From NCBI GenBank assembly GCA_009885205.1, contig VFLE01000018.1:1-18448 (forward strand): a stretch of 18,448 nt of DNA, in the 5' to 3' direction. Shown one piece after another: positions 6,558-11,777 of this stretch. This stretch comes from Candidatus Shapirobacteria bacterium (lineage in GTDB: Bacteria; Patescibacteriota; Microgenomatia; UBA12405). A program made the position numbers and the translations under genes. The first letter of the stretch is position 1. Each line of letters opens with the position of its first letter. Below the pieces are notes generated by a model, which saw only the letters and a program-made list of their open reading frames with translations, searched no databases and was not told the DNA's origin.

Positions 6558-6833
6558 TTATAAGATAGATTTTTCAATAATTTTTACCATACCCTGATAT
6601 TTTTTGGCCTTGGTGGTACAAAAAAAGTGGCGGCAGACCTGGGGACGAGTGTCGTGGATACTACATAAATTATTTTTTAAGTAGACACAACTACCGTCGG
6701 GGTTTTTGTCTAAAATGTGTATTTTTGAATCTAGATTCATCAGTTTATATTTTCCTGACTCGAATTCCTTTTTTGAAATATTGATATAAAATAATTTGCA
6801 ACAGCGACCACTAGAATTACAATGATTTGTCAT
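6558..6833 (-). CDS. YkgJ/CxxCxxCC-family cysteine-cluster protein
   Basis: A 91-aa member of the YkgJ (UPF0153, CxxCxxCC) family, thought to bind zinc or an iron-sulfur cluster; function unknown. Cysteines are at C5, C11, C12, C49, C57, C67 and C72. The family's conserved end is clear: GSCVYL, then CSIHDTRPQVCRHFFC. The canonical N-terminal CxxCxxxCC is partly changed (C5-x5-C11-C12), so one ligand of the first group is missing. It is divergent from the membrane protein at 6856 with only 22 bp between the start codons. Confidence 0.85.
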   Translation of the reverse strand: MTNHCNSSGRCCKLFYINISKKEFESGKYKLMNLDSKIHILDKNPDGSCVYLKNNLCSIHDTRPQVCRHFFCTTKAKKYQGMVKIIEKSIL

Positions 6834-6839
6834 ATGGGT

Positions 6840-6849
6840 AGTATATAAT
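6840..6849. promoter_or_regulatory. Two overlapping divergent leaderless promoters
   Basis: On the plus strand TATAAT (6844-6849) ends 6 nt before the ATG at 6856. On the minus strand TATACT (6845-6840) ends 6 nt before the ATG at 6833. The two -10 boxes share two base pairs, so RNA polymerase could hardly occupy both at once, and each -35 region lies inside the other gene. Confidence 0.6.
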
Positions 6850-6855
6850 TTATAG

Positions 6856-7428
6856 ATGAAACAAACTTTAGGAATAATTACGATTTTTTTGGCATTGATT
6901 GGTTATATCCCATATCTTCGTGATACTTTCGCGGGAAAAACTAAACCTCATGTAGTCAGTTGGTTTTTATGGACAATCGTTTCATTTTTGGCATTTGGAT
7001 TACAGTGGAGTAAAGGTGCGGGGGCTGGGGCATATGCTAATTTTGCCATGGGGTTAATTTGTTTAATATTGTTTGTCAAATCGTTTAAAACTGGGACAAA
7101 AAATATTGTAACTGCTGATGTTATATCTTTTGTGATGGCCGTAGTGGCAATATTTTTGTGGCTGGTTATCGACCAACCAGTGTGGTCAATAATTTTGGTG
7201 GTACTAATTGACATATTTTCGTTTGTGCCGACTTTTATTAAATCATGGGATAAACCATGGCAAGAAACTTTGTTTACTTGGGTTCTAAGCATTATTCGTC
7301 AACTTTTGGTTTTAATTTCGCTCCAAAGTTTTAATTTTGTGACCGCCCTATTCCCTCTTTATGCATTTGTCGCCAATATTCTGTTTTGTGGGGAGTTGGT
7401 TTATAGGAGAAGGGTTGTAAGAGAATAA
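6856..7428 (+). CDS. Six-TM membrane protein with PQ-loop-like duplicated repeat
   Basis: A 190-aa very hydrophobic protein with six or seven predicted membrane segments. Two halves look related: IFLALIGYIPYLRDTFAGKT in the first half and LIDIFSFVPTFIKSWDKPW in the second, each a helix ending at a Pro followed by a short charged loop and then a W-x-L-W/W-x-L-S segment. This three-helix duplication resembles PQ-loop/SemiSWEET transporters, though the PQ dipeptide itself is absent. Function is unknown; a small-solute transporter is a guess. A TATAAT box 6 nt before the ATG fixes the start. Confidence 0.75.
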   Translation: MKQTLGIITIFLALIGYIPYLRDTFAGKTKPHVVSWFLWTIVSFLAFGLQWSKGAGAGAYANFAMGLICLILFVKSFKTGTKNIVTADVISFVMAVVAIFLWLVIDQPVWSIILVVLIDIFSFVPTFIKSWDKPWQETLFTWVLSIIRQLLVLISLQSFNFVTALFPLYAFVANILFCGELVYRRRVVRE

Positions 7429-7441
7429 CTTATTTTTGTCT

Positions 7442-7526
7442 TGGCGGAGGGTACAGGAGTTGAACCTGTTAGAGATTACTCTCACTGGTTTTCGAAACCA
7501 GCGCATTACCGTCCTGCCCACCCTCC
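7442..7526 (-). tRNA. tRNA-Ser(CGA)
   Basis: A class II tRNA with a perfect 7-bp acceptor stem (GGAGGGT with ACCCTCC), anticodon arm CTGGT-TTCGAAA-ACCAG (anticodon CGA, reading UCG), a long variable arm (GAGAG-TAAT-CTCT) and a standard T arm with loop TTCAACT. The 3' CCA is encoded (7442-7444), after discriminator G. It lies 9 nt after the tRNA-Arg in the same direction. Confidence 0.96.
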
Positions 7527-7535
7527 AATTTTATG

Positions 7536-7607
7536 TGCGCCTACCAGGAATCGGACCTGGATCAACAGTTCCGCAAACTGCTATTCTATCCATTAAACTA
7601 TGGGCGC
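7536..7607 (-). tRNA. tRNA-Arg(GCG)
   Basis: The cloverleaf numbers perfectly: anticodon arm GCAGT-TTGCGGA-ACTGT with anticodon GCG. Most bacteria use ACG (wobble inosine) for these codons, so G34 is unusual. Other oddities are a C6-A mismatch in the acceptor stem, a weak D stem and C instead of U at position 55 in the T loop (TCCGATT). CCA is not encoded (A, then CAT). It follows the membrane protein gene ending at 7636 by 28 nt and is probably co-transcribed with it. Confidence 0.9.
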
Positions 7608-7635
7608 GAATCTAGTTATTATATCCTAATTTGGG

Positions 7636-8196
7636 CTATTTTTCTTTGTTGTGTTCCGGTTTATCTTCCAAAGGCAATCTGTCAGCAAACCATTTGGTTA
7701 TTTTATCAACTAGGGTGGGTGATTCGTCTAACATTGGGATAATTTTTAAAACAATCTCTTTTATTTTTTCTTGATCTTTTTCATCGATTACCAAGGTTAC
7801 TTGACGGGGAAATCGTAAATTAGTTTCAAAAGCAATAATTTGGCTGGATAATGATTTTTTAAACCAAAATCTAGTTAATTGTGTCCAATCGTAACGCAAT
7901 TCACCAAAATAAATTCCACGGTTAGTTAATTTGTTGTGGACTATTCCGGGAGGAACGGTCGACAAGGCATAATACAAAAACATCACCGCAATTAACGACA
8001 AAATCAGAGGAAATTCATTTACAAAAAATAAAATTATGGAAACTAGTACCAAGATAGCAATGGCTGTAATCCAAAAATCCCTATCTTTGCGTTGAAATGA
8101 CCGCTCGGGTGCATCCCACTCAAATAATACATGTTCCTCGTTTATATCTTGTAGCTTTTCAATGATGGGATCAACCTTCTTTTTTTGGTCACTCAT
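7636..8196 (-). CDS. Conserved two-TM membrane protein, 186 aa
   Basis: A cytosolic N-terminal stretch (with FEWDAPERSFQRKDRDFW) leads into two membrane segments at about residues 42-78, separated by a very short turn. A C-terminal soluble domain of mixed beta strands and helix follows (RGIYFGELRYDWTQLTRFWF and RFPRQVTLVIDE). This is like the PH-like membrane proteins common in Patescibacteria (DUF5673-type), but I am not sure of the family. No enzyme motif is seen. The start is supported by TGcTAAGAT 7 nt upstream. tRNA-Arg and tRNA-Ser follow on the same strand with no visible terminator between. Confidence 0.78.
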   Translation of the reverse strand: MSDQKKKVDPIIEKLQDINEEHVLFEWDAPERSFQRKDRDFWITAIAILVLVSIILFFVNEFPLILSLIAVMFLYYALSTVPPGIVHNKLTNRGIYFGELRYDWTQLTRFWFKKSLSSQIIAFETNLRFPRQVTLVIDEKDQEKIKEIVLKIIPMLDESPTLVDKITKWFADRLPLEDKPEHNKEK

Positions 8197-8203
8197 TAAT
8201 ATT

Positions 8204-8212
8204 ATCTTAGCA
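8204..8212 (-). promoter_or_regulatory. Extended -10 promoter, leaderless type
   Basis: On the minus strand TGcTAAGAT ends 7 nt before the ATG at 8196. It probably also serves the two tRNAs downstream of that gene. Confidence 0.6.
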
Positions 8213-8230
8213 TAAATAGGGGTGTCTTTT

Positions 8231-8239
8231 TGCTATAAT
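8231..8239 (+). promoter_or_regulatory. Promoter of tRNA-Ser(GCT)
   Basis: TGcTATAAT, a perfect extended -10 element, ends 11 nt before the tRNA 5' end; no good -35 box is seen. Before the cassette insertion it could also have driven the PIN gene that follows the old tRNA end. Confidence 0.75.
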
Positions 8240-8250
8240 CAGAAGCAATT

Positions 8251-8333
8251 GGAAGGGTGCGGCGAATGGTAAGCCACGGGTTTGCTAAACCCGCGTCAGA
8301 AATGGCATGAGGGTTCGACTCCCTCCCCTTCCG
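8251..8333 (+). tRNA. tRNA-Ser(GCT), 3' end rebuilt by a mobile cassette
   Basis: Class II tRNA: acceptor GGAAGGG with CCCTTCC, anticodon arm CGGGT-TTGCTAA-ACCCG (anticodon GCT, reading AGC/AGU), long variable arm and T arm GAGGG-TTCGACT-CCCTC. Discriminator G is followed by CAA, so no CCA is encoded. The last 12 nt of the tRNA plus one base (8322-8334) recur at 8691-8703, there followed by a proper CA to give CCA. The gene is intact only because the inserted DNA restores the same bases. Confidence 0.95.
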
Positions 8334-8334
8334 C
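8322..8334 (+). repeat. Direct repeat, left copy (att-like, in tRNA 3' end)
   Basis: CCTCCCCTTCCGC, identical to 8691-8703. This copy forms the 3' T-stem and acceptor strand of tRNA-Ser(GCT). Confidence 0.8.
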
Positions 8335-8343
8335 AATCTTTCG

Positions 8344-8355
8344 CTGAAGCTTCAG
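8344..8355. repeat. 12-bp perfect palindrome near the cassette's left end
   Basis: CTGAAGCTTCAG is fully self-complementary. It overlaps the left copy of the TTCGCT inverted repeat and could be a binding site for the nuclease. Confidence 0.6.
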
Positions 8356-8367
8356 AGTTGCATGCCT

Positions 8368-8373
8368 TATACT
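8368..8373 (+). promoter_or_regulatory. -10 box of the GIY-YIG gene, leaderless type
   Basis: TATACT ends 7 nt before the ATG at 8381. The promoter lies inside the cassette, so the gene carries its own expression signal. Confidence 0.5.
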
Positions 8374-8380
8374 TAGAAGT

Positions 8381-8689
8381 ATGTACTATTCGTATATTTT
8401 GTTAAGTTCAAAATCCCACATATTTTACTTTGGGTCGACGATTGACTTAAAAACAAGATATAAACTACACAACTCTGGCATGGTGCAATCGACTAAAGCC
8501 CATATGCCATGGAAATTAATTTGGTATGGAGCATTTGACTCAGAAAAACAGGCAAGGGATTTTGAACTTTATTTGAAAACTGGTTCGGGTAAGGCTTTCG
8601 CCTATAAACGGTTAGTTTCTGAAGCTTTAGCAAAAGATTTTGCTGATGGTAGAATATCCCATGGTCATACGGAGCTGTTAGCGAAGTAG
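8381..8689 (+). CDS. GIY-YIG nuclease-domain protein
   Basis: A 102-aa single-domain GIY-YIG protein of the short UvrC-like type common in Patescibacteria. The first strand is MYYSYILLSS (GIY part), the second IFYFGSTIDLKTRYKLHNSG (YIG part, here YFG, with the catalytic Arg in LKTRY). STKAHMPWKLIWYGAF follows, then the metal-binding Glu in DFELYLKTGSGKAF. Length is normal (80-105 aa) and all expected catalytic positions can be aligned. It fills the insert between two copies of the tRNA-Ser(GCT) 3' end and ends one base before the right copy. A nuclease that nicks tRNA genes would explain its position, but this is not shown. Confidence 0.88.
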   Translation: MYYSYILLSSKSHIFYFGSTIDLKTRYKLHNSGMVQSTKAHMPWKLIWYGAFDSEKQARDFELYLKTGSGKAFAYKRLVSEALAKDFADGRISHGHTELLAK

Positions 8690-8690
8690 A

Positions 8691-8705
8691 CCTCCCCTTC
8701 CGCCA
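8691..8705 (+). repeat. Direct repeat, right copy: displaced old tRNA 3' end with CCA
   Basis: The 13-bp repeat CCTCCCCTTCCGC is followed here by CA, making the complete tRNA end ...CCGCCA. This copy is therefore the likely original 3' end of tRNA-Ser(GCT), moved 369 bp away from its body by the insertion. Confidence 0.75.
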
Positions 8706-8706
8706 A

Positions 8707-9666
8707 ATGAGACTTTTTGTTGACACAAACATTTTTCTAAGTTTTTTAGAGGCTTCAAAAGAAAATACTCGGTCTCTTGTTGAATTAAAGACTCTAATAA
8801 ATGATAAAAAAGTAAAACTGGTTTTTCCTCAAATAACTCAGGAAGAATATTATAGAAACATACCCAGAATAGTATCTACTTTATGTGATGAAATTGATGG
8901 CCATCTTCCAAAAAAACCAGAAGTTGCTGTTTCTTTAAGAGAAAATAAAAAAATAACTAAAGATTTGGCAAAAGCTCACAAAAAATATTCTGTGTTGCTT
9001 AAAAACCTAAAGGAACAATACTCAAAATCAGTAGAAAGGATAAATGTTTTATATATTGAAAAATTAGTCAATAAATCTGAGAAATTTTCGGAAACTAAGG
9101 AATTGCTTGATCTAGCACAGGCAAGATGTTTCAAAGGAAACCATCCAGGTAAGAAAAATGGTGTTATTGGTGATGAAATTGAGTGGGAAATACTTTTGAA
9201 ATATTGTTTTGATGATGACCTTACCATAATCTCAAACGATAAGGATTGGAGATCTACAAATATTGATGGAAAGGTTGTTTTAAATACTTTTTTAACAAGA
9301 GAGTGGGGTATGATTTCTGATAAAAAAATTATTTTAGAAACTTCTCTGGGAAAATTTATAAATTCTACTCTTAAAATCGAGAAGATCCCCTCAGAAACGA
9401 TTTCAAGAGAGGAGTCTGAGTCTAGTAAAATTGGCGTGTTTACAGTCGCCAGTTCTTTTGCAACAACATCGTCTATCAACAGTAGTGTATTCTCACCCAC
9501 TTTTAGCCCATCGACATTTGGAACTATACCTTATGGTAATGGAGGGGGTATAACTTTTGGGAGTATGATCCAATGTCCTAAATGCGGAAATTTTTTCTTA
9601 GATGAACAATCTGGTCAATATTTTTACATAAAAAGAATATGCCCTCTTTGTAAACAGGGTTTTTAG
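8707..9666 (+). CDS. PIN-domain RNase with C-terminal zinc ribbon
   Basis: A 319-aa protein. The N-terminal 190 residues are a PIN-like nuclease (DUF4935/PIN_12-type): MRLFVDTNIFLSFLE carries the first metal Asp (D6), GDEIEWEILL the middle acidic pair, and IISNDKDW the last Asp. Helical residues 75-130 form an insert. Residues 230-280 are Ser/Thr/Gly-rich and look like a linker, and the end is a zinc ribbon (C290-x2-C293, C312-x2-C315). PIN enzymes cut RNA, often in toxin systems; no antitoxin gene is adjacent. The ATG is one base after the displaced tRNA end and has no -10 box of its own, so the gene probably depended on the tRNA promoter. Confidence 0.85.
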   Translation: MRLFVDTNIFLSFLEASKENTRSLVELKTLINDKKVKLVFPQITQEEYYRNIPRIVSTLCDEIDGHLPKKPEVAVSLRENKKITKDLAKAHKKYSVLLKNLKEQYSKSVERINVLYIEKLVNKSEKFSETKELLDLAQARCFKGNHPGKKNGVIGDEIEWEILLKYCFDDDLTIISNDKDWRSTNIDGKVVLNTFLTREWGMISDKKIILETSLGKFINSTLKIEKIPSETISREESESSKIGVFTVASSFATTSSINSSVFSPTFSPSTFGTIPYGNGGGITFGSMIQCPKCGNFFLDEQSGQYFYIKRICPLCKQGF

Positions 9667-9673
9667 AGAAGTC

Positions 9674-9690
9674 CACAAAAAGTTGTGTTT
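9674..9690 (+). terminator. Weak hairpin after the PIN gene
   Basis: CACAA-AAAG-TTGTG followed by TTT, starting 7 nt after the stop codon. The stem is only 5 bp and mostly A-T, so this is a weak candidate. The remaining bases to 9756 show no gene. Confidence 0.3.
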
Positions 9691-9756
9691 AATAGATCAC
9701 TCCTGGTACTCTCCACCTATGTTCGGGTAACTTCACTACGAAGGATAAATCCGCTT

Positions 9757-10335
9757 TCAGAATTTTTCAATCAATATTTTTTCCACTAAACTTCGTTCGT
9801 AAACTTGATGAATGTTTTGGTTTTCCCAGTCAATAGCTTGACGGTATTGGTCGTCGGCGTAAATGATTAAACCTAACTTTTGGGCAATTTCATGGATATT
9901 GCTGTTTTCTTTACCTTCGATTTCAAAGGTGAAATAGCTGTCAGTATATTTTGATAATTTTATTTCGGTGCCGGAATAATTAAATTCCCAGCTTTCCCAA
10001 AAATAAATCATGCCGGATTTATAACCCATGGTTTCCAATAAATCTAGAGAATTGAGAAATTGGCCGGTTTGTAATTTGACCTCGATTTCTTTGCGTTCTA
10101 AATCGTGGAAATTACCAGTTTTGATTGATATTTTTTCTTTGTCGTCACTTTTTTTAAGGCGGATGTCGGTGCCACTGCTATTTTGCCAAGTTTTGGTGAT
10201 TGGGTCAAAGCCGGGAGATAAATCAATTGATAAACGGTGGTAATGATCAGCCAATTCCCCCGCTACGGACAATAATTTAAATAAATTACCAAAATCCTCT
10301 TTGCTAACTTTTCCCCTAATTTCAATTTCGGTCAT
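9757..10335 (-). CDS. CYTH-domain protein
   Basis: A 192-aa protein of the CYTH fold (class IV adenylate cyclase / thiamine triphosphatase / inorganic triphosphatase), which binds triphosphates inside a beta tunnel. The N-terminal signature is EIEIRG, an ExExR variant of ExExK. Further tunnel strands with charged side chains are seen: TDIRLKKSDDKEKISIKTGN and RKEIEVKL, then SYFTFEIEGKEN. The family length is 170-200 aa. The substrate is likely a triphosphate or an adenylate-type reaction, not decidable here. It starts 2 nt after the stop of the alpha/beta hydrolase gene, so both share a transcript. Confidence 0.82.
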   Translation of the reverse strand: MTEIEIRGKVSKEDFGNLFKLLSVAGELADHYHRLSIDLSPGFDPITKTWQNSSGTDIRLKKSDDKEKISIKTGNFHDLERKEIEVKLQTGQFLNSLDLLETMGYKSGMIYFWESWEFNYSGTEIKLSKYTDSYFTFEIEGKENSNIHEIAQKLGLIIYADDQYRQAIDWENQNIHQVYERSLVEKILIEKF

Positions 10336-10337
10336 AT

Positions 10338-10865
10338 TTATTTACCAAAAAAATCTTGGGTTGTCTTGACTAGATTATCAAAGTCTTCATAACTGTGGGT
10401 GTTTTGGCTAGGATTTTTTATAAGGGAGTAATTTTTAGGCGAACTTTGTTTTAGTAATTTTTCTAATTCATCAAAACTAAATAATGGATCGAATTCATTT
10501 TGGATAAAAATAGTGGGTACAGTCAAAGTTTTTAGATAATCATCGATTGGATGACCGGCTTTAATAGCCACAGGATATGGATGGCCACAAATTATTAACT
10601 TTTTAGGATCGATTACTTTTTCGTAAATACATTTTAGGGCTAGAACCGAACCAATAGATTTACAAAAAATATAATAATCCTTTTTGCCTTCAACTAATTT
10701 AGTTAATTTTTCAGTCTCAATATTTAAATCTGCCCACTCCTCTCCGGTTTGCCAATGATCGTAATACAAAATATCACCAGTCGAAAAAGAATTGAAACTT
10801 TGTTTGACTTTTTCGATCCAAGATTTATTGTTTAAACTATTGCCTGCAAGGTAAATGATGTGCAT
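10338..10865 (-). CDS. Alpha/beta hydrolase
   Basis: A 175-aa alpha/beta-hydrolase fold protein. The catalytic triad can be placed: nucleophile S70 in FCKSIGSV (a C-x-S-x-G variant of G-x-S-x-G), D125 in IQNEFDPLF and H157 in QNTHSYED. The first strand and oxyanion region are in IIYLAGNSLNNKSW. There is no signal peptide, so it is cytosolic. Size and layout resemble small RBBP9/YdeN-like hydrolases rather than lipases; the substrate is unknown. It is first in a two-gene operon with the CYTH protein, with a TATAAT box 8 nt before its ATG. Confidence 0.8.
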   Translation of the reverse strand: MHIIYLAGNSLNNKSWIEKVKQSFNSFSTGDILYYDHWQTGEEWADLNIETEKLTKLVEGKKDYYIFCKSIGSVLALKCIYEKVIDPKKLIICGHPYPVAIKAGHPIDDYLKTLTVPTIFIQNEFDPLFSFDELEKLLKQSSPKNYSLIKNPSQNTHSYEDFDNLVKTTQDFFGK

Positions 10866-10873
10866 ATGGGAAC

Positions 10874-10879
10874 ATTATA
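10874..10879 (-). promoter_or_regulatory. -10 box of the hydrolase-CYTH operon
   Basis: On the minus strand TATAAT ends 8 nt before the ATG at 10865, giving a message that starts within about 2 nt of the start codon. Confidence 0.55.
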
Positions 10880-10913
10880 CATTTACTTGGTTTTGTTTAA
10901 TTGAAGGAAAATT

Positions 10914-10940
10914 CAACTGTCCGGAATTTCCGGATAGTTG
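10914..10940 (-). terminator. Strong hairpin downstream of the ZIP gene
   Basis: A 27-nt near-perfect palindrome, CAACTGTCCGGAA-T-TTCCGGATAGTTG, with one G-U-type pair. It is 57 nt after the ZIP stop codon on the minus strand and is followed there by AATTTTCC, a short T-run, so it may terminate ZIP transcription. The first 10 bases also occur at 2700-2709 in the other palindromic gap. Confidence 0.5.
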
Positions 10941-10996
10941 CTGATGACCACAAAAACATGTTTCTGATTTTGATGGATAGTCAAAATGCTTGATTT

Positions 10997-11758
10997 TTAT
11001 CTCTCAAATAATAGAAGAAGAGACATGATGGCGACACCAAGGATGACCAAAAAGATTTGAGAAATAGAAGAGCGGTGATTGTCAGAATGATGACGGTGGA
11101 GCTCGGGAATAAGATCGGAGGCAGCGAGGTAGATAAAACCACCGGCAGTAATCGGTAAAATATAAGCTGAAAAATTGGAGATAGACGAGCCAATTAAAAA
11201 AGTAAAAATTATCCCAAACAGCGAAGAACTGGCAGAATAAAGATTGAGTTTAAGGGCTTGAAACAAGGATTTTCCCTGATGGGTATAAATACCAAAATCC
11301 CCTATCTCTTGGGGTATTTCGTGAATTAAAACAGCCAGGGAAGTGGCAATACCAACTGAAGGACTAACCATAAAACTACTAGCAATAACTACACCATCAA
11401 TAAAATTATGAAAAACTTCACCGACCAAACTAACTGGAACGATATGCTCTGAGTGATCGTCTTGGTGATAATCAGGATTGTGACAATGATGCCAACGAAT
11501 CAATTTTTCTAGGGAAAAAAATAAGAGCATTCCAAAAATAACTAGTAATGAAACTAGGAGAGAGTTGGTAATTAGATCATTGGCCTCAGGTAAAAGATGA
11601 ATAAAAGCATCGCCAAGCAAACTACCAACAGCAATACTGACCAAATGAAAATTAAATCGGGAAAAAGAAGGAAGGTGGGCAATCAGAAAATAAATAGCAA
11701 CGATAGAAATTAAGCTAATAATAATGACTGCCAGAAATGATGATACTAGTGGGGACAT
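10997..11758 (-). CDS. ZIP-family metal transporter
   Basis: A 253-aa inner-membrane ZIP protein (GufA/ZupT relatives) with about eight membrane segments that would carry Zn2+, Fe2+ or similar ions into the cell. The binuclear metal site is clear: VFHNFIDGVV (TM4, HNxxDG) and LIHEIPQEIGDF (TM5, HEIPxE). Two histidine-rich loops are present, RWHHCHNPDYHQDDHSEH between TM3 and TM4 and ELHRHHSDNH before the last segment, as often in this family. It has its own extended -10 promoter in the 19-nt gap after the YibE/F gene and may also be read through from it. Confidence 0.93.
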   Translation of the reverse strand: MSPLVSSFLAVIIISLISIVAIYFLIAHLPSFSRFNFHLVSIAVGSLLGDAFIHLLPEANDLITNSLLVSLLVIFGMLLFFSLEKLIRWHHCHNPDYHQDDHSEHIVPVSLVGEVFHNFIDGVVIASSFMVSPSVGIATSLAVLIHEIPQEIGDFGIYTHQGKSLFQALKLNLYSASSSLFGIIFTFLIGSSISNFSAYILPITAGGFIYLAASDLIPELHRHHSDNHRSSISQIFLVILGVAIMSLLLLFER

Positions 11759-11764
11759 TAGGAA

Positions 11765-11773
11765 ATAATAGCA
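11765..11773 (-). promoter_or_regulatory. Extended -10 promoter, leaderless type
   Basis: On the minus strand TGcTATTAT ends 6 nt before the ATG at 11758, inside the 19-nt gap between the YibE/F and ZIP genes. Confidence 0.6.
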
Positions 11774-11777
11774 TGAA

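Larger units (their letters stand above)
8335..8690 (+). mobile_element. GIY-YIG cassette inserted in tRNA-Ser(GCT)
   Basis: About 369 bp lie between corresponding bases of the two direct repeats, and they hold one gene, a GIY-YIG nuclease with its own -10 box. TTCGCT (8340-8345) and AGCGAA (8680-8685) form an inverted repeat; each starts exactly 5 nt inside its direct repeat. A perfect 12-bp palindrome, CTGAAGCTTCAG, lies at 8344-8355. No integrase or transposase is present. The layout reads as a minimal mobile unit that targets tRNA 3' ends, with mobility perhaps from the GIY-YIG nuclease itself; that last step is inference. Confidence 0.65.

Noticed and set aside
9690..9756. Second cassette end or tRNA repeat after the PIN gene
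   Set aside because: CTTCACTACGAAG has CTTC/GAAG ends that vaguely recall the cassette ends, but no copy of the tRNA 3' repeat is present and the match is too short.
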